Shown here: positions 9,097 to 20,012 of the stretch, piece by piece
How positions within the stretch are numbered: the stretch's first letter is position 1
How the letters are laid out: each line of letters begins with the position of its first letter
NCBI GenBank assembly: GCA_003669585.1
Contig: QWOQ01000005.1
Span: forward strand, 522,502 to 586,501
Direction of reading: 5' to 3'
From: Planctomycetota bacterium
Lineage (GTDB): Bacteria > Planctomycetota > Planctomycetia > Pirellulales > UBA1268
DNA length: 64,000 nucleotides
Notes under the pieces: model-generated
The model's input: the letters and a program-made list of their open reading frames with translations, nothing else
Database searches by the model: none
Told to the model about the DNA's origin: nothing
Made by a program: the position numbers and the translations under genes

Positions 9097-10128
9097 CTAG
9101 CGACGTTGTTTTGAAAATATTCGTCGCATTGGTTCAATCATCCCCTCAACACCTCGAAAGCATAGGGCTTGAAACACAAATGACAATTTTCGAATGCGAC
9201 TCACCACCGGACGAGTAGCAAGCGTATCGAATTGAATACGTTCAATGCCATCGGCCACGGCTCGCCCCCCCGCGAGAAACAGACCGATGGCAGGCCGAAG
9301 CGACCGAGGCGCCTCGCGCACTAGCGCCTGCCCTTCATCAAACATCTCACGGACACACTGCACCTGCTCTTTGACCATGTTTCGAAAATGAATCGATCCA
9401 CTTTTTGCACCGAGTTCTTCGATCGATACACCCCACCGAAGCCGATCCTCTTCGGGCAGATAGATTCTGCCAGCTGTAAAATCTCTCGCAATATCCTGCC
9501 AGAAATTTATTAACTGAAGCCCCGTACAAATCTGATCGCTCAACGCAATAAGTTGTGAATCGAAGCATTGTTCAAGCCCCAGCACAATGCGTCCAACTGG
9601 ATTGGCACTCCGACGACAGTAGTCGTACAACTGAACGCGTGTTGTATAGACCCGACAGACTTGATCCTGACAAAAAGCATCGACTAAATCATCGAAGGGC
9701 TCAATCGAGAGTCCGGTGCGATCAATTGTTGAGCGGAGAGCAATGAATATCGGATGACAGGCCTCCCCGTGAAAGCATTGTCGCAACTGATTTCGCCATT
9801 GATGAAGTTTTTCAGTGGCTTCCGTGGAGCTTTCTGATTCATCGCCAAGATCATCCGACCACCTAGAAAATGCATAGATGTTGGCAAAATCCTGCCGCAG
9901 TCGTTCCGGTACAAGACACGTACAGACTGAAAAATTTTCGTAATGACTTTTGGCAATCTGGCGGCAAAACTTCTCCGCTTCGGCGAGGTTAGACCCTCCT
10001 GGCATGCGTGCGACGTGCCACGCTGCTTGGTCACGGGCCTGCGAATGAGAATCGACAGTGTTTTCATACACTGTCGATTTATCAGGGAGTTTCAAAGGAG
10101 AACGCTGCATCTGATGAATGGTCCACAC
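9097..10128 (-). CDS. hpnC: Hydroxysqualene synthase
   Basis: A 343-residue squalene/phytoene-synthase-fold protein and the first gene of the minus-strand hopanoid operon. HpnC converts presqualene diphosphate to hydroxysqualene. The N-terminal block with AKSHYENFSV is typical for HpnC. The first aspartate motif is SDDLGDE (D92, D93, D96) and the second is NFWQDIARDFTAGRIYLP (D212, D216). The first 25-30 residues look non-conserved, so an ATG at codon 7 (position 10110) is another candidate start. It is divergent from ispH across 368 bases. Confidence 0.9.
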   Translation of the reverse strand: MWTIHQMQRSPLKLPDKSTVYENTVDSHSQARDQAAWHVARMPGGSNLAEAEKFCRQIAKSHYENFSVCTCLVPERLRQDFANIYAFSRWSDDLGDESESSTEATEKLHQWRNQLRQCFHGEACHPIFIALRSTIDRTGLSIEPFDDLVDAFCQDQVCRVYTTRVQLYDYCRRSANPVGRIVLGLEQCFDSQLIALSDQICTGLQLINFWQDIARDFTAGRIYLPEEDRLRWGVSIEELGAKSGSIHFRNMVKEQVQCVREMFDEGQALVREAPRSLRPAIGLFLAGGRAVADGIERIQFDTLATRPVVSRIRKLSFVFQALCFRGVEGMIEPMRRIFSKQRR

Positions 10129-10496
10129 ATTTACAAAAGCCCAGAAACATTTTTCCCGCTACTTTCTCTCTATCGATCCATTGAACCACATTCCAAACTT
10201 TCGCGTGGTTGAGGAACGCGTGTCTCAGACCGTACGATACTCATCCGCGACTCCCCATTTGAGACAATGCCGGGGGGCCGACACAATGGAGAAACGGCAC
10301 ATGCCGGGTGGCTGCATTTCGTCTATGCTCCTTCAATCTTGCGAGGGTTGTCTGCGAGAGCCACGGATGACCGATTCACAGTGCAGCAGTAAAAAATGTT
10401 ACAAACGCTTGCATCGACTTCATTCGTGCAAGACTTCCTAAAGCTTGTTGAACTCTTCCGATTCCCTTCAGACGTTTCTAAGGAAATTCTTCTGCT
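10129..10496. other. Divergent intergenic region between hpnC and ispH
   Basis: 368 bases with no convincing gene. It must hold promoters for the squalene operon (minus) and ispH (plus). AAGGA about 12 bases before the ispH ATG may serve as its ribosome binding site, with loose spacing. I found no sigma-70 pair good enough to mark. Open frames crossing it look like noise. Confidence 0.5.
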
Positions 10497-11450
10497 ATGA
10501 AAATCCTGCTTGCCGGACCTCGAGGTTTTTGTGCCGGCGTCAACATGGCAATCGAGACGCTCGAAACTGCTATTCGACTGTATGGTACTCCGATCTATGT
10601 GTTTCACGAGATCGTCCACAACAAACATGTGGTTGATCGTTTTATTCGAGAGGGAGCAGTCTTTGTTGATTCTGTGGAAGAGGTTCCACAGGGAGCCGTA
10701 CTGCTATTTTCTGCGCACGGTGTCTCACCGGAGATTCGCCAAGTAGCCGCTGCGAGACATCTTCGCGCCATCGATGCTACGTGCCCGCTGGTCACCAAGG
10801 TGCACTTGGAAGCAGTAAAATATGCTCGACTTGGGTTTCACATTCTTTTAATTGGGCACGCCGATCACGACGAAGTCATTGGAACCATGGGAGAAGCCCC
10901 TGAGGCATTCACACTTGTTGAGAGCGCTGAGAGTGTTGCCACTCTTCCCTTTTCTTCGGACGACAAACTTGCCTACCTGACGCAGACAACACTCTCGGTC
11001 GACGATGCCTCTCGCATTATTACAAAGCTGAAGGAACGTTATCCGTCGATCGTCGGCCCTCCTAAGGATGACATCTGTTACGCCACGCAAAACCGGCAGG
11101 AGGCGGTACGCCTGTTATCCGATGAAGCCGACATGGTGTTGGTACTCGGAAGCCGAAATAGCTCGAACTCTCAACGACTTGCCGAACTCGCTCGTGAACG
11201 CGGGATTCAAACCTATCTCATCGACGGGGCTGAAGAAATCGACCCAGCCTGGTTTACAGGCAGCGAAGTCGTGGTGATTACCGCAGGCGCAAGCGCTCCA
11301 GAGAGCGTCGTGCAAGACTGCGTTGGATGGCTTCAAAACAAATATCAGGCATCCGTCGAAGAGCGATCGATTCGCGAGGAAGAGGTCTATTTTCCTCTCC
11401 CAAAAGAATTGCGTGTGATTCGCAGCAAAGAAAGTGCTGACAACGTCTAA
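10497..11450 (+). CDS. ispH: 4-hydroxy-3-methylbut-2-enyl diphosphate reductase
   Basis: A 317-residue protein with all hallmarks of IspH (LytB), the last enzyme of the MEP pathway, which yields IPP and DMAPP. The three iron-sulfur cluster cysteines are C12 (GFCAGV), C96 (DATCPLV) and C194 (DICYATQNRQ). H41 (EIVHN), H74 (SAHG) and the catalytic glutamate in HDEVIGTMG (E126) are present. Sitting between the two halves of the hopanoid locus, it supplies the precursor pool for farnesyl diphosphate and squalene. The start gives the canonical MKILLAGPRGFCAGV N-terminus. Confidence 0.97.
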   Translation: MKILLAGPRGFCAGVNMAIETLETAIRLYGTPIYVFHEIVHNKHVVDRFIREGAVFVDSVEEVPQGAVLLFSAHGVSPEIRQVAAARHLRAIDATCPLVTKVHLEAVKYARLGFHILLIGHADHDEVIGTMGEAPEAFTLVESAESVATLPFSSDDKLAYLTQTTLSVDDASRIITKLKERYPSIVGPPKDDICYATQNRQEAVRLLSDEADMVLVLGSRNSSNSQRLAELARERGIQTYLIDGAEEIDPAWFTGSEVVVITAGASAPESVVQDCVGWLQNKYQASVEERSIREEEVYFPLPKELRVIRSKESADNV

Positions 11451-11484
11451 GCTGTCACCATGCGTAATGGAATTATTATTCTTT

Positions 11485-11503
11485 GAAGATTCAAGCGATC
11501 TTC
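11485..11503. terminator. Possible weak bidirectional terminator between ispH and ettA
   Basis: A 6-base stem GAAGAT/ATCTTC with a 7-base loop and short T/A stretches on both sides, lying between convergent genes. The stem has only two G-C pairs, so the call is tentative. Confidence 0.3.
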
Positions 11504-11528
11504 TTTAATTAATTCGATTCCTCACTAC

Positions 11529-13202
11529 TTAGTGCTGAAGCTTTTTATATCGAAATCGATGGGGTTCGTCGGCACCAATTCCGATTCGTTCGCGACGTTG
11601 CTGCTCGTAGGTTGCAAAGTTTCCATCGCAGACGTGTACGTAGCCATCTCCTTCAAATGCAATAATATGCGTGGCGAGTCGATCGAGAAACCAGCGATCG
11701 TGGGTAATCACAACGACGCAACCAGCAAAGTTGGCAATACCTTCTTCGAGAGAACGCAGCGTATCAATGTCGAGATCATTCGTCGGTTCATCGAGAAGCA
11801 GCAGATTCGAACCGCGACGAAGGAGTTTTCCAAGATGCACGCGATTGCGTTCGCCACCTGAAAGCGTTCCGGTCTTCTTCTGCTGATCGGGGCCCATAAA
11901 GTTGAACTTTGCGACGTAGCTTCTGGAATTGATCGTCCGTTTTCCGAGTTCAATCGTGTCATAGCCACCTGAGATTTCCTCGTACACTGTCTTCGTGGCA
12001 TCCAGAGCATCTCGATTCTGATCGACGTATCCAATGTCAACCGTTGGGCCGATGCGGATGACACCTGAATCTGGCTTTTCGAGCCCCACAAGCATTCGGA
12101 AAAGCGTAGTCTTCCCAGCACCATTTGGACCGATGATTCCCACAATGCCACCAGGTGGCAGTCGAAACGAAAAGTTTTCAATCAGCATTTTATCGCCGAA
12201 TGATTTGCTTACGCCTTCGGCCTCGACGACGAGGTCTCCAAGCGGCCGACCTGCTGGAATAAACAGCTCAATTTCGTCTTCGCGGTCGGCGGCCTGTTCG
12301 GCAGAAAGTTTTTCAAACGCGCTCACGCGGGCCTTGCTTTTGGCTTGACGAGCCTTGGGGGAAAGTCGAATCCATTCAAGCTCGCGCTGAAGCGTTTTTT
12401 GCCGCACGCTGGCAGCCTTTTCCTCTTCTGCAAGCCGAGACTGTTTCTGCTGTAGCCACGACGAGTAGTTGCCTTCCCATGGAATACCACGACCTCTGTC
12501 GATTTCCAGAATCCACTTTGCCACATTGTCGAGAAAATACCGATCGTGCGTGACGGCTACGACCGTACCTTCGTATTCCGCCAGATGCCGCTCGAGCCAT
12601 GCCACGCTCTCTGCGTCAAGATGGTTGGTCGGCTCATCGAGCAGAAGCAGGTCAGGTTTTTCTAGCAGCAATTTACAAAGTGCAACTCGACGTCGCTCGC
12701 CACCAGAAAGTGTGCTTACGCCAGAATCACCTGCGGGAAGGTTCATGGCGTCCATGGCGATCTCAATTTGTCTATCAATATCCCATGCGTTTTTGGCTTC
12801 AATCTGATCCTGCACTGCAGCCTGTTCCGTCAAAAGCGATTCCATTTTCTTTGGTTCAAGCGGTTCTCCAAGCTTTGCATTGATTTCATCAAATCGAGCA
12901 AGAATTCCTCGCGTTGCGGCGACTGCGTCTTGCACATTTTCAAGAACTGTCTTGGTCGGATCGAGCTGTGGCTCCTGCGAGAGATAGCCGACAGAAAATC
13001 CATCTGCCAGTCGCGTCTGTCCGTCATATTCAAGATCCATGCCCGCCATGATTTTTAACAGCGTGCTTTTTCCGGCACCGTTGCGTCCAAGAAGACCAAT
13101 CTTTGCGCCAGGATAAAAAGAGAGATTAATATTCTTGAGGAGTTCGCGTTGGCCGAACTTTTTGTTGAGTTCGGTGATCTGGTAGATGAACGATGGTCCC
13201 AT
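11529..13202 (-). CDS. ettA: Energy-dependent translational throttle protein (ABC-F ATPase)
   Basis: A 557-residue soluble protein with two ABC ATPase domains and no membrane segment. Domain 1 has Walker [10 protein letters not shown] (39-47), signature [11 protein letters not shown] and Walker [13 protein letters not shown]. Domain 2 has [21 protein letters not shown] and [13 protein letters not shown] charged helical linker with the RQAKSKARV pattern joins them, and the N-terminus ([13 protein letters not shown]) is typical for EttA, which binds the ribosomal E site and gates the first elongation steps according to ATP/ADP ratio. Length matches the family. It is convergent with ispH and divergent from the sulfurtransferase gene. 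Confidence 0.94.
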   Translation of the reverse strand: MGPSFIYQITELNKKFGQRELLKNINLSFYPGAKIGLLGRNGAGKSTLLKIMAGMDLEYDGQTRLADGFSVGYLSQEPQLDPTKTVLENVQDAVAATRGILARFDEINAKLGEPLEPKKMESLLTEQAAVQDQIEAKNAWDIDRQIEIAMDAMNLPAGDSGVSTLSGGERRRVALCKLLLEKPDLLLLDEPTNHLDAESVAWLERHLAEYEGTVVAVTHDRYFLDNVAKWILEIDRGRGIPWEGNYSSWLQQKQSRLAEEEKAASVRQKTLQRELEWIRLSPKARQAKSKARVSAFEKLSAEQAADREDEIELFIPAGRPLGDLVVEAEGVSKSFGDKMLIENFSFRLPPGGIVGIIGPNGAGKTTLFRMLVGLEKPDSGVIRIGPTVDIGYVDQNRDALDATKTVYEEISGGYDTIELGKRTINSRSYVAKFNFMGPDQQKKTGTLSGGERNRVHLGKLLRRGSNLLLLDEPTNDLDIDTLRSLEEGIANFAGCVVVITHDRWFLDRLATHIIAFEGDGYVHVCDGNFATYEQQRRERIGIGADEPHRFRYKKLQH

Positions 13203-13618
13203 AGGTCGAAAATTCCGTGCACGAAAGGAGTACGAAGAAATAGAAAAAAAAGGGGGCAGTTTCCAGTTGGTTGATGCGTCTCCTGACTGCGACGCCAGTG
13301 ACGATTGACCGAGCCGAACAGATCGTGTCTGAACATCACTCGAGCACCAAGAGGCTCACGGGGCGCGACGCTCTTACGATCAGGAACTGCTCTCCACTAT
13401 ACCCACAAGCGGCTCTTCAGCGAGAGATGCTCGCAATCTCCTCGACAACGATGAAACTCGATTCCAGCATCACCCTCGTTGCAGGGCTATCCGGCATCCA
13501 TTACGCTTTTTCTAAACAGGCGAGTCGAGAAACGATTTGCTTTTGTGGAAGCAGAGCCTGTTCTTGCATTCGACCGCTGATGGAAGTGATAGTTTCTTGT
13601 GACGAGGGAGAATTGACA
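13203..13618. other. Divergent intergenic region between ettA and the sulfurtransferase gene
   Basis: 416 bases. An open frame fused upstream of the sulfurtransferase begins at 13271, but the extra 116 codons look non-coding and a strong GAGGGAG ribosome binding site sits before the ATG at 13619. No RNA gene or clear promoter was recognised. Confidence 0.5.
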
Positions 13619-14518
13619 ATGGCCAACAACTATGTAAACGATGAAGTGCTGGTATCAACCCAATGGGTGGCTGAGCACTTGAATGATCCAAAAGTTCGGA
13701 TTATCGAATCCAATGAAGACAGAGCGATCTACACTCAAGGACACATTCCCGGTGCCGTCGAACTCGACTGGCAGGTCGACCTGCAGGACCAAACACGTCG
13801 AGACTATATCGATCGCGCCAGCTTTGAGAAACTTGTCGGTTCACGCGGAATAGACAACAACACCACCGTTGTCATCTATGGAGACAAGAACAATTGGTGG
13901 GCGTGTTATGCATTCTGGGTGTTCAAACTTTTTGGACATGCTGATTGTCGAATTATGAATGGCGGTCGAAAACGCTGGCAACTCGATGGCCGCGAGTGGT
14001 CCTCCGATCGAGTTGACTATCCGCTCACCTCCTACACGGCTCAAGAGCAAGATGGGTCAATCCGGTCATTTCGTGAGCAAGTACTCAAACACCAGCAGTC
14101 AGGCAAGTCGCTCGTTGATGTCCGATCGCCTGAAGAATACTGCGGTGATCGCAGGCACATGCCAGAGTATCCCGATGAAGGAGCGCTGCGCGGCGGTCAC
14201 ATCCCCGGTGCAGTGAATGTTCCGTGGTCCATGGCTGTCAACGACGACGGAACGTTCAAAAGCGCGCGTGAACTTACGCAGCTGTACCAAAAAACGATAC
14301 GGCTCAAACGTCATTCGCCGATCGTTGCCTACTGTCGCATTGGTGAGCGATCAAGCCTCACCTGGTTCGTACTGACCTACCTGTTGGGTTTTAGTAAAGT
14401 CAAAAACTACGATGGATCGTGGCTGGAGTGGGGCAACTGCGTCGGAGTTCCAATTGTGAAGGGAACCAGCCCAAACGGCCAAACTGCTGAAATCCCACAG
14501 ATCGCTGCTCCAATCTGA
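13619..14518 (+). CDS. Thiosulfate/3-mercaptopyruvate sulfurtransferase (tandem rhodanese)
   Basis: A 299-residue protein of two rhodanese domains. The N-terminal domain (about 10-130) is structural: where the catalytic loop should be it reads YGDKNNWW, without cysteine. The C-terminal domain (about 150-280) carries C239 in [10 protein letters not shown], the persulfide-forming residue; the CRIGERS loop is the thiosulfate-type variant. The enzyme moves sulfane sulfur to an acceptor such as cyanide or a thiol. The chosen start has GAGGGAG seven bases upstream. The sufE gene follows 75 bases later in the same direction, so this is probably a small sulfur-transfer unit. Confidence 0.9.
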   Translation: MANNYVNDEVLVSTQWVAEHLNDPKVRIIESNEDRAIYTQGHIPGAVELDWQVDLQDQTRRDYIDRASFEKLVGSRGIDNNTTVVIYGDKNNWWACYAFWVFKLFGHADCRIMNGGRKRWQLDGREWSSDRVDYPLTSYTAQEQDGSIRSFREQVLKHQQSGKSLVDVRSPEEYCGDRRHMPEYPDEGALRGGHIPGAVNVPWSMAVNDDGTFKSARELTQLYQKTIRLKRHSPIVAYCRIGERSSLTWFVLTYLLGFSKVKNYDGSWLEWGNCVGVPIVKGTSPNGQTAEIPQIAAPI

Positions 14519-14593
14519 ATTATTTCAAATCATTGACCCCGCGCATCATTTTTGTGGGGGCACTCTTGGCATTTTTTTGTGAGGAGAGAAGGC

Positions 14594-15070
14594 ATGTCTG
14601 TCGCACGAGAACGACTTGCTCTCATTGTTAGTGAATTTACTGATCTCGATAGCCGCGAGAAATTGGAACTGTTGCTCGATTTTTCCAACAATCTTGCGGT
14701 TCTTCCTCCAGAACACGCACTTCTAGCCTCGCGCAGTGAGCATCGCGTGCACGAGTGCCAAACACCTGTCTATCTGCAGATTGAACTCGATGCGAATCAA
14801 AAGGTGCATCTTTTTGCAGATATCGCGCCCGAGGCTCCTACGGTGAAGGGTTTTGTTGCCATTCTTGCAGGGGCCTTTGACGGCTGCTCCTGCGACGAGA
14901 TACTCGGAATGCAGTCGAATTTACTTGAGCAAATGGGGCTGGCAGATGTGCTTGGAATTCTCAGATCGCGAGGCCTGCGTGCAATCCAAGAATATATCAA
15001 GCGTGAAATCGTACGGGCAATTGAGAAGCAGACCCTCACAAAAGAACGCGCCATGCGCGAGAATGCTTAA
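14594..15070 (+). CDS. sufE: SufE-like cysteine-desulfuration accessory protein
   Basis: 158 residues starting at an ATG preceded by GAGGAGAGAAGG, which rules out the 14-codon longer frame. The SufE signature HRVHECQTPVYL contains C55, which accepts persulfide from the desulfurase SufS to feed Fe-S cluster assembly. A second conserved patch has VKGFVAILAGAFDGCS. It follows the sulfurtransferase gene; the pair may deliver sulfur for Fe-S enzymes, of which IspH and HpnH are encoded next door. It is convergent with hpnH. Confidence 0.9.
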   Translation: MSVARERLALIVSEFTDLDSREKLELLLDFSNNLAVLPPEHALLASRSEHRVHECQTPVYLQIELDANQKVHLFADIAPEAPTVKGFVAILAGAFDGCSCDEILGMQSNLLEQMGLADVLGILRSRGLRAIQEYIKREIVRAIEKQTLTKERAMRENA

Positions 15071-15088
15071 ACAATTCTGATTTGTTTA
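15068..15088. terminator. Possible bidirectional terminator between sufE and hpnH
   Basis: A 7-base inverted repeat TAAACAA/TTGTTTA with a 7-base loop, overlapping the sufE stop codon and ending four bases before the hpnH stop. It is AT-rich, so likely weak. Confidence 0.35.
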
Positions 15089-15091
15089 CTG

Positions 15092-16243
15092 CTACACGTT
15101 TTCAAGAACAGGGAGTTCGATAATCGATAAACGTGGCATCGACGATGAAGGGATCTTCGGCGTTGAATAATGCTCACTCTGTTTTTGTTTCACTCGAATT
15201 GTGTCATCGTATTTCTCAGCAGTCGATTTTTTTGCACCAAAGAGCATCAGGCTTGCCGTAGAAAACATTCCTCGCAGAGACCCGAACGTTGCCTCTACGG
15301 CAGCTGGCTCATAACCGCAGTGCACCATACAATCTTGGCATTTTGGATTGCCACTTGAGCGTCCATACGCATTCCACTGAGTTTCCTTCATCAAATCTTG
15401 AAAACTTTTTGCGTGCCCCTCGTCGAGCAGATAGCAAGGTCGCTGCCAGCCAAAAAGATTAAATGTGGGAGTTCCCCACGGACGGCACTCAAGCGACCAG
15501 AGTCCTTTGAGGAACTCGAGAAACACGGGCGATTGATTGAATTTCCACCGCCTCGGCGCGTTTGCAAGAATCTGCCGAAAGAGCGAACTAGACTCCTCAC
15601 GACCGAGAAAGTGCTCTTGATCGGGAGCCTTCGAGTAGGAGTAACCCGGGGAGATCATCATTCCTTCAACACCAAGGGTCATAACGTCGTCAAAAAAGGT
15701 GCGAGCCTGCTGAGGGTCTGTGTCATTAAACAAAGTTGTGTTTGTCGTCACCCGAAAACCAGCTTTTTTAGCTGCTCGAATCGCCTTCACGGCTATATCA
15801 AACACGCCCTCGCGTGCGACAGCGCGGTCGTGAACGGCTCTTGAACCATCGAGGTGAACTGAAAAAGCCAGATACTTTGAAGGCGTAAAACGTTCGAGCA
15901 TCTCTTCAAGCTTGATTGCGTTGGTACACAAATAGAGATATTTTTTCCGTGCGACGATGCCAGCTACGATCTGATCAATCTCTGGATGCAGCAGCGGCTC
16001 TCCACCCGGTATCGAAACAATTGGTGCACCGCATTCGTCGACTGCCTGTAAGCATGCTGCCACTGACAGATGCGAACGCAGAACATCGACGGGGTGCTGA
16101 ATCTTTCCACATCCACCACAGGCGAGATTGCATCGAAAAAGAGGTTCGAGCATCAGAACGAGTGGATATTTTGAATTGCCCAACAATCGCTGCCTGACGA
16201 CATGCCGAACGACCGCCCACATTTGACCGAAAGGAACACTCAT
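15092..16243 (-). CDS. hpnH: Adenosylhopane synthase (radical SAM)
   Basis: A 383-residue radical SAM protein with the cluster motif [12 protein letters not shown] (C38, C42, C45), followed by the SAM-binding GGEP stretch ([13 protein letters not shown]), and a C-terminal region with further cysteines ([17 protein letters not shown]). HpnH joins the 5'-deoxyadenosyl group to diploptene, giving adenosylhopane, the substrate of HpnG. The start overlaps the shc stop by four bases (ATGA), so the two are coupled. Length and N-terminus ([12 protein letters not shown]) fit the family closely. Confidence 0.94.
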   Translation of the reverse strand: MSVPFGQMWAVVRHVVRQRLLGNSKYPLVLMLEPLFRCNLACGGCGKIQHPVDVLRSHLSVAACLQAVDECGAPIVSIPGGEPLLHPEIDQIVAGIVARKKYLYLCTNAIKLEEMLERFTPSKYLAFSVHLDGSRAVHDRAVAREGVFDIAVKAIRAAKKAGFRVTTNTTLFNDTDPQQARTFFDDVMTLGVEGMMISPGYSYSKAPDQEHFLGREESSSLFRQILANAPRRWKFNQSPVFLEFLKGLWSLECRPWGTPTFNLFGWQRPCYLLDEGHAKSFQDLMKETQWNAYGRSSGNPKCQDCMVHCGYEPAAVEATFGSLRGMFSTASLMLFGAKKSTAEKYDDTIRVKQKQSEHYSTPKIPSSSMPRLSIIELPVLENV

Positions 16244-18330
16244 GCAACATACCCCAAGCGGGAATGGCCCACGCGTTCCTTCTCCATCTCACAAGACCAT
16301 TTCACAATCGAAATGAGCGGAAAGTAGATCGGGTAGTAGTGGTACCGAAGATAAAAAACTTTTGGGAAACCGGTGCCTGTAAATGCCTGTTCTTCCCAAG
16401 ACCCATCCTGCAACTGTTCAGACAAAAGCCATCGAACACCCCGACGCACCTCTGGAGAATCGATGCGACCTGCGCTCAGCAAACCCGATAAGGCCCACGC
16501 AGTCTGCGAGGCGGTGAGATCTCCGCAACCAGCCCATGTCGGATCTGCATAACTCAGTGGCGATTCACCCCAACCACCAGCATCCTGCTGACAGGATGCG
16601 AGCCAATCGGCACCTCGCACAATGGCTGAATCCTCTACGGAAACGCCAACACTCCGCAATCCTTCGATCGACTGCCACGTGCCGTAAATATAGTTCACGC
16701 CCCAACGTCCATACCAACAACCGTTGGCCTCTTGTGTTGTACGGAGATACTTGATCGCACGATCGATCGATGGATCTCCATCACAAGAACGCATGCCAAT
16801 GGCACCAAAGGCCTCGAGCACGCGGCCTGCTAGATCGGGTGAACTCGGGTCGATCATTGCGTTGTGATCAGCAAACGGAACTTTGCAGAGCAATTCCATA
16901 TTGTTATCGCGATCAAATGCACCCCACCCGCCGTCAGAATTTTGCATTGCCTTGAGCCAGTGTTTGCCTCGCTGCATTGCTTTTTCAACTCTCTGCAGCA
17001 GTTCAAGATCGATCAGTTGTCCGGTCAAAGACACGATCGCAGCGCGCCTCCACGCTGCCAATCCAATGAGCACCATCGCGGTATCATCGACGTCGGGATA
17101 GAAACGGTTGGAATACTCAAAACACCACCCACTCGGTTCGGCCTTCGTTCGATGGGACCAATCACCGACGGTACGAATTTCGCGATCAAGCAGCCATTCC
17201 ACAGCTCGTTCAAGATCAGCAAAACCAATACTGATGCCAGCGGACATTGCATCAGACATCGCTCGCAAACTGATTGCTGTGTCCCACACTGGAGAACGAC
17301 AGGGTTCTACGCGAGTGCACCCATCCTTCTCAACTTCGACAAGTTCGTTGAGTTGATTCCAACATTCTTGAACTTCTGGTGATTCATCGGCACAGCCCAT
17401 TGCACGGAGCGCAACGATACTCCAGACGATGGGAGGAAAAATGGCTCCGAGACCGTCGCTTCCCTCAAATCGCTCAAGCATCCAACGACGACACTCGGCA
17501 ATCGCCCGAGCCCGCAGAGGACGCAGGCCAATCCAATCACATGCTTTGATACATCGGTCTACAACTCGAAAGAACGTTCCCCATCCGCGAGCCTGTCCAC
17601 CGGGAACTGAGGCGCGACGCTGATCATCACCAGAAAAAAGATCACCGATACCAAAGTCAGCCGGCACCATTCTGAGCGGTTTAAATGCCCAAATCAGAGA
17701 GAGAGGAACAATCATCGTTCGCGACCATGCGCTGACGCAGTGTAAATTGATTGGAAACCAGTCGGGGAGCAGCACCATTTCAGGAGGCACAGCCGGACAT
17801 GCCGAATAGGGAATCTGCCCAAGGAGTGCGAGATAAAAACGAGTGAAGCTATTGACTGCAGGCACTCCGCCACAGGCGGCGATGGCAGTGCGAGCGCTGC
17901 GCATGGCATCGCAGTGTGGATCGTGGCCGGTGAGTTTCAGCGCGAAATACGCTTTGACACTCGCGCTGACATCTGGAGGACCACCCGGATGAATCGCCCA
18001 ACCACCGGCAGGCAACTGTTCTTTGAGAATTCTGGCGGTAGCCCCCAAAACTTTCGGACCGTGCAATTTTCCAGCCCATGCAAGGATAAGAAGATATTCA
18101 CTTTCAAGAATGGTGTCGCCCTGGAGCGCACCACGCCAGTGACCATCCTGTGCCTGTCGATCCGAAAGCCATTGACAGGTGCGATGCGCTGAATCAATCG
18201 CTTTCGATTCGAACGTGGGCGACACTGAACGAGAGCGTTCTGGCATACATGAAGAACGTCCGGCGTCTCGCGATGCGGATTCTTGTACACCAATTTCGTT
18301 GTGGCCGATGTGGCTCATAATGCTATCCAT
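16240..18330 (-). CDS. shc: Squalene-hopene cyclase
   Basis: A 696-residue membrane-associated triterpene cyclase that folds squalene into hopene/hopanol. Several QW-type repeats are visible (for example QDGHWRGAL near residue 61, [27 protein letters not shown]). The protonating motif is DVDDTAMV (D413, D415, D416), intact. The N-terminal 40 residues are polar and variable, and an ATG at codon 5 is another start. It is the upstream gene of a two-gene operon with hpnH. No good promoter was picked out in the 256 bases before it, although the direct repeat TTTGCAA occurs twice there. Confidence 0.95.
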   Translation of the reverse strand: MDSIMSHIGHNEIGVQESASRDAGRSSCMPERSRSVSPTFESKAIDSAHRTCQWLSDRQAQDGHWRGALQGDTILESEYLLILAWAGKLHGPKVLGATARILKEQLPAGGWAIHPGGPPDVSASVKAYFALKLTGHDPHCDAMRSARTAIAACGGVPAVNSFTRFYLALLGQIPYSACPAVPPEMVLLPDWFPINLHCVSAWSRTMIVPLSLIWAFKPLRMVPADFGIGDLFSGDDQRRASVPGGQARGWGTFFRVVDRCIKACDWIGLRPLRARAIAECRRWMLERFEGSDGLGAIFPPIVWSIVALRAMGCADESPEVQECWNQLNELVEVEKDGCTRVEPCRSPVWDTAISLRAMSDAMSAGISIGFADLERAVEWLLDREIRTVGDWSHRTKAEPSGWCFEYSNRFYPDVDDTAMVLIGLAAWRRAAIVSLTGQLIDLELLQRVEKAMQRGKHWLKAMQNSDGGWGAFDRDNNMELLCKVPFADHNAMIDPSSPDLAGRVLEAFGAIGMRSCDGDPSIDRAIKYLRTTQEANGCWYGRWGVNYIYGTWQSIEGLRSVGVSVEDSAIVRGADWLASCQQDAGGWGESPLSYADPTWAGCGDLTASQTAWALSGLLSAGRIDSPEVRRGVRWLLSEQLQDGSWEEQAFTGTGFPKVFYLRYHYYPIYFPLISIVKWSCEMEKERVGHSRLGYVA

Positions 18331-18586
18331 AGCATCGCGACAATGGCAGTCGATCCATCGCTGCCTTGATTTTTACACACTCAAAAATTTAGTTCGAAAG
18401 ACCGTTGCCTGATACCGAGCTTTTGCAAACATTTCTGCAGATTGCAAACACGACACAGAGAAGAAGAATAGAAAGCGGAAAAAAATACGGCAAGTGCGGA
18501 CTTGCGGCAATTCAGAGTCATTCACAGAAGACTGGGGGTCTGCGTTGACTCTAACGCGCTTAAGGTGATCACTCCGTCGATCATTT

Positions 18587-20008
18587 TCATACAATGTTGG
18601 TCCTAATTTCCTGCTGTATGTCGATCATCGGAAAAATCATTGCTACAGAAGTGCCCTCCCGTGGATGTGATTGGATGATCAATTGCCCTTTGTTGGAATC
18701 GATCAAACGCCAAGCCTTTGACAGACCAAGCCCACAACCCCGACCAGCTTCTCGGCCACTAAAAAACGGATCGCAGGCTCGCCGAGCAGTTGCTGCATCC
18801 ATTCCAGGACCGTTGTCCTCGACACGGATTTCCACTCGCGATAGAGAACCTTCTTCCTTCACTCGATCGACCTGAACAAGAATGCGCCCTCCATCAGCAA
18901 CTGCTTCAATTGCATTGACAACGATTGATCGAAGTGATTCTTCAATCTGAGAACGATCTGCCATCATTTCTATCAAAACAGGGGCAGGGCTGTAATCAAG
19001 CTGAATACCACGAGTGCGAGCCATCTGAGAAACAGCTTTCACAATCGCCTGCACCATGTCCCCAACCACAAACAGTGCGGGCTGCGGTTGAGGAGGCCTC
19101 GCAAAAAGCATGAGGCCACCAATCATGTCACGCGCGCGAAACGCCTGATCAACCACGGTCGCGAGACGTTTTCGCCGTTCGCCATCCACTTCGCCTATCA
19201 GCAGCGACTGAGCTCGGGCGGCAATGTTTGCAAGTGGATTATTAATTTCGTGGCCCGCACCATACGCCAATTCACGCATTGATTCCATTCTGGCGTCCGC
19301 CACTGCCTGTTCGAAGTGCAGTTGAAGCTTCGTCAACTCTCGTGCGGTGAAGAAGACTTTTTGGATCATGCTCCAACTACTACTCACCTGTATTCCATTT
19401 TCTCTCCTTGAATTGCTGCTCGGTGCCCCGACGGCCTGCAATGCCGAGTCAATCCTCTGCTCAAGTCGCGCACGTGTTTGCGAACCAAATTCTTTCCACC
19501 CCGTGACACCAATCGAGGGCTTGACAATGCTGCGAGATATCGGTTCCCACTCAATCCATTCGATAAAATCGACTGTTTTTTCAGACTTATCCTGAGTCAG
19601 CGAAGATTCTAGCCGCGACATCAGCAGACTCTCTGTGCGATACGTTTTTTCTTTTTCCTCACTCGAGGGTGAGACTTCGCACAGCCATGCAGCAAGAATT
19701 GGATCGTGCCAGGCATTTTTTTCGAGACACTCGCGCAAAGACGTTGTAAGAGACGTATTTGTAGAATCGAGAATCGCTTCAGTCATCTTCAACACAGACT
19801 CACAAGAAAGCGGCAGGGCTACTTTCTGTGATGCAACGGCAAGACGCAACCAGATGCCAGAAAATTCATGCATTGAACCGAGCAGCATTGGTTCTTTCCT
19901 CATACGAAAAAATCCGGCATCGGATTGGGCCACAATACTGCGCCCGTCCGATGCCGGACACGTTTCGATGAAGTCACATGAGGTGCTCTTCCCGACAACA
20001 CACGGCAA
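18587..20008 (-). CDS. Soluble NtrB-like sensor histidine kinase
   Basis: 473 residues without membrane segments. The first 230 residues have no domain I recognise and may be a cytoplasmic sensor. The phosphoacceptor helix has H253 in GAGHEINNPLANIAARA, the NtrB/ZraS-type H box, and the ATPase domain shows a degenerate N box (SIVVNAIEAVADGG), G1 (EDNGPGM) and G2 (GRGCGLGLS). It begins four bases after the regulator gene upstream, so the two are one operon, and the HTH-receiver protein is its likely partner. Confidence 0.88.
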   Translation of the reverse strand: MPCVVGKSTSCDFIETCPASDGRSIVAQSDAGFFRMRKEPMLLGSMHEFSGIWLRLAVASQKVALPLSCESVLKMTEAILDSTNTSLTTSLRECLEKNAWHDPILAAWLCEVSPSSEEKEKTYRTESLLMSRLESSLTQDKSEKTVDFIEWIEWEPISRSIVKPSIGVTGWKEFGSQTRARLEQRIDSALQAVGAPSSNSRRENGIQVSSSWSMIQKVFFTARELTKLQLHFEQAVADARMESMRELAYGAGHEINNPLANIAARAQSLLIGEVDGERRKRLATVVDQAFRARDMIGGLMLFARPPQPQPALFVVGDMVQAIVKAVSQMARTRGIQLDYSPAPVLIEMMADRSQIEESLRSIVVNAIEAVADGGRILVQVDRVKEEGSLSRVEIRVEDNGPGMDAATARRACDPFFSGREAGRGCGLGLSKAWRLIDSNKGQLIIQSHPREGTSVAMIFPMIDIQQEIRTNIV

Positions 20009-20012
20009 AGAA

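Noticed and set aside
10118..10441. Plus-strand open frame between hpnC and ispH
   Set aside because: No ribosome binding site, no motif and it overlaps the hpnC start; typical of a chance frame.
13271..13618. N-terminal extension of the sulfurtransferase frame
   Set aside because: The added stretch lacks rhodanese features and a good ribosome binding site sits before 13619.
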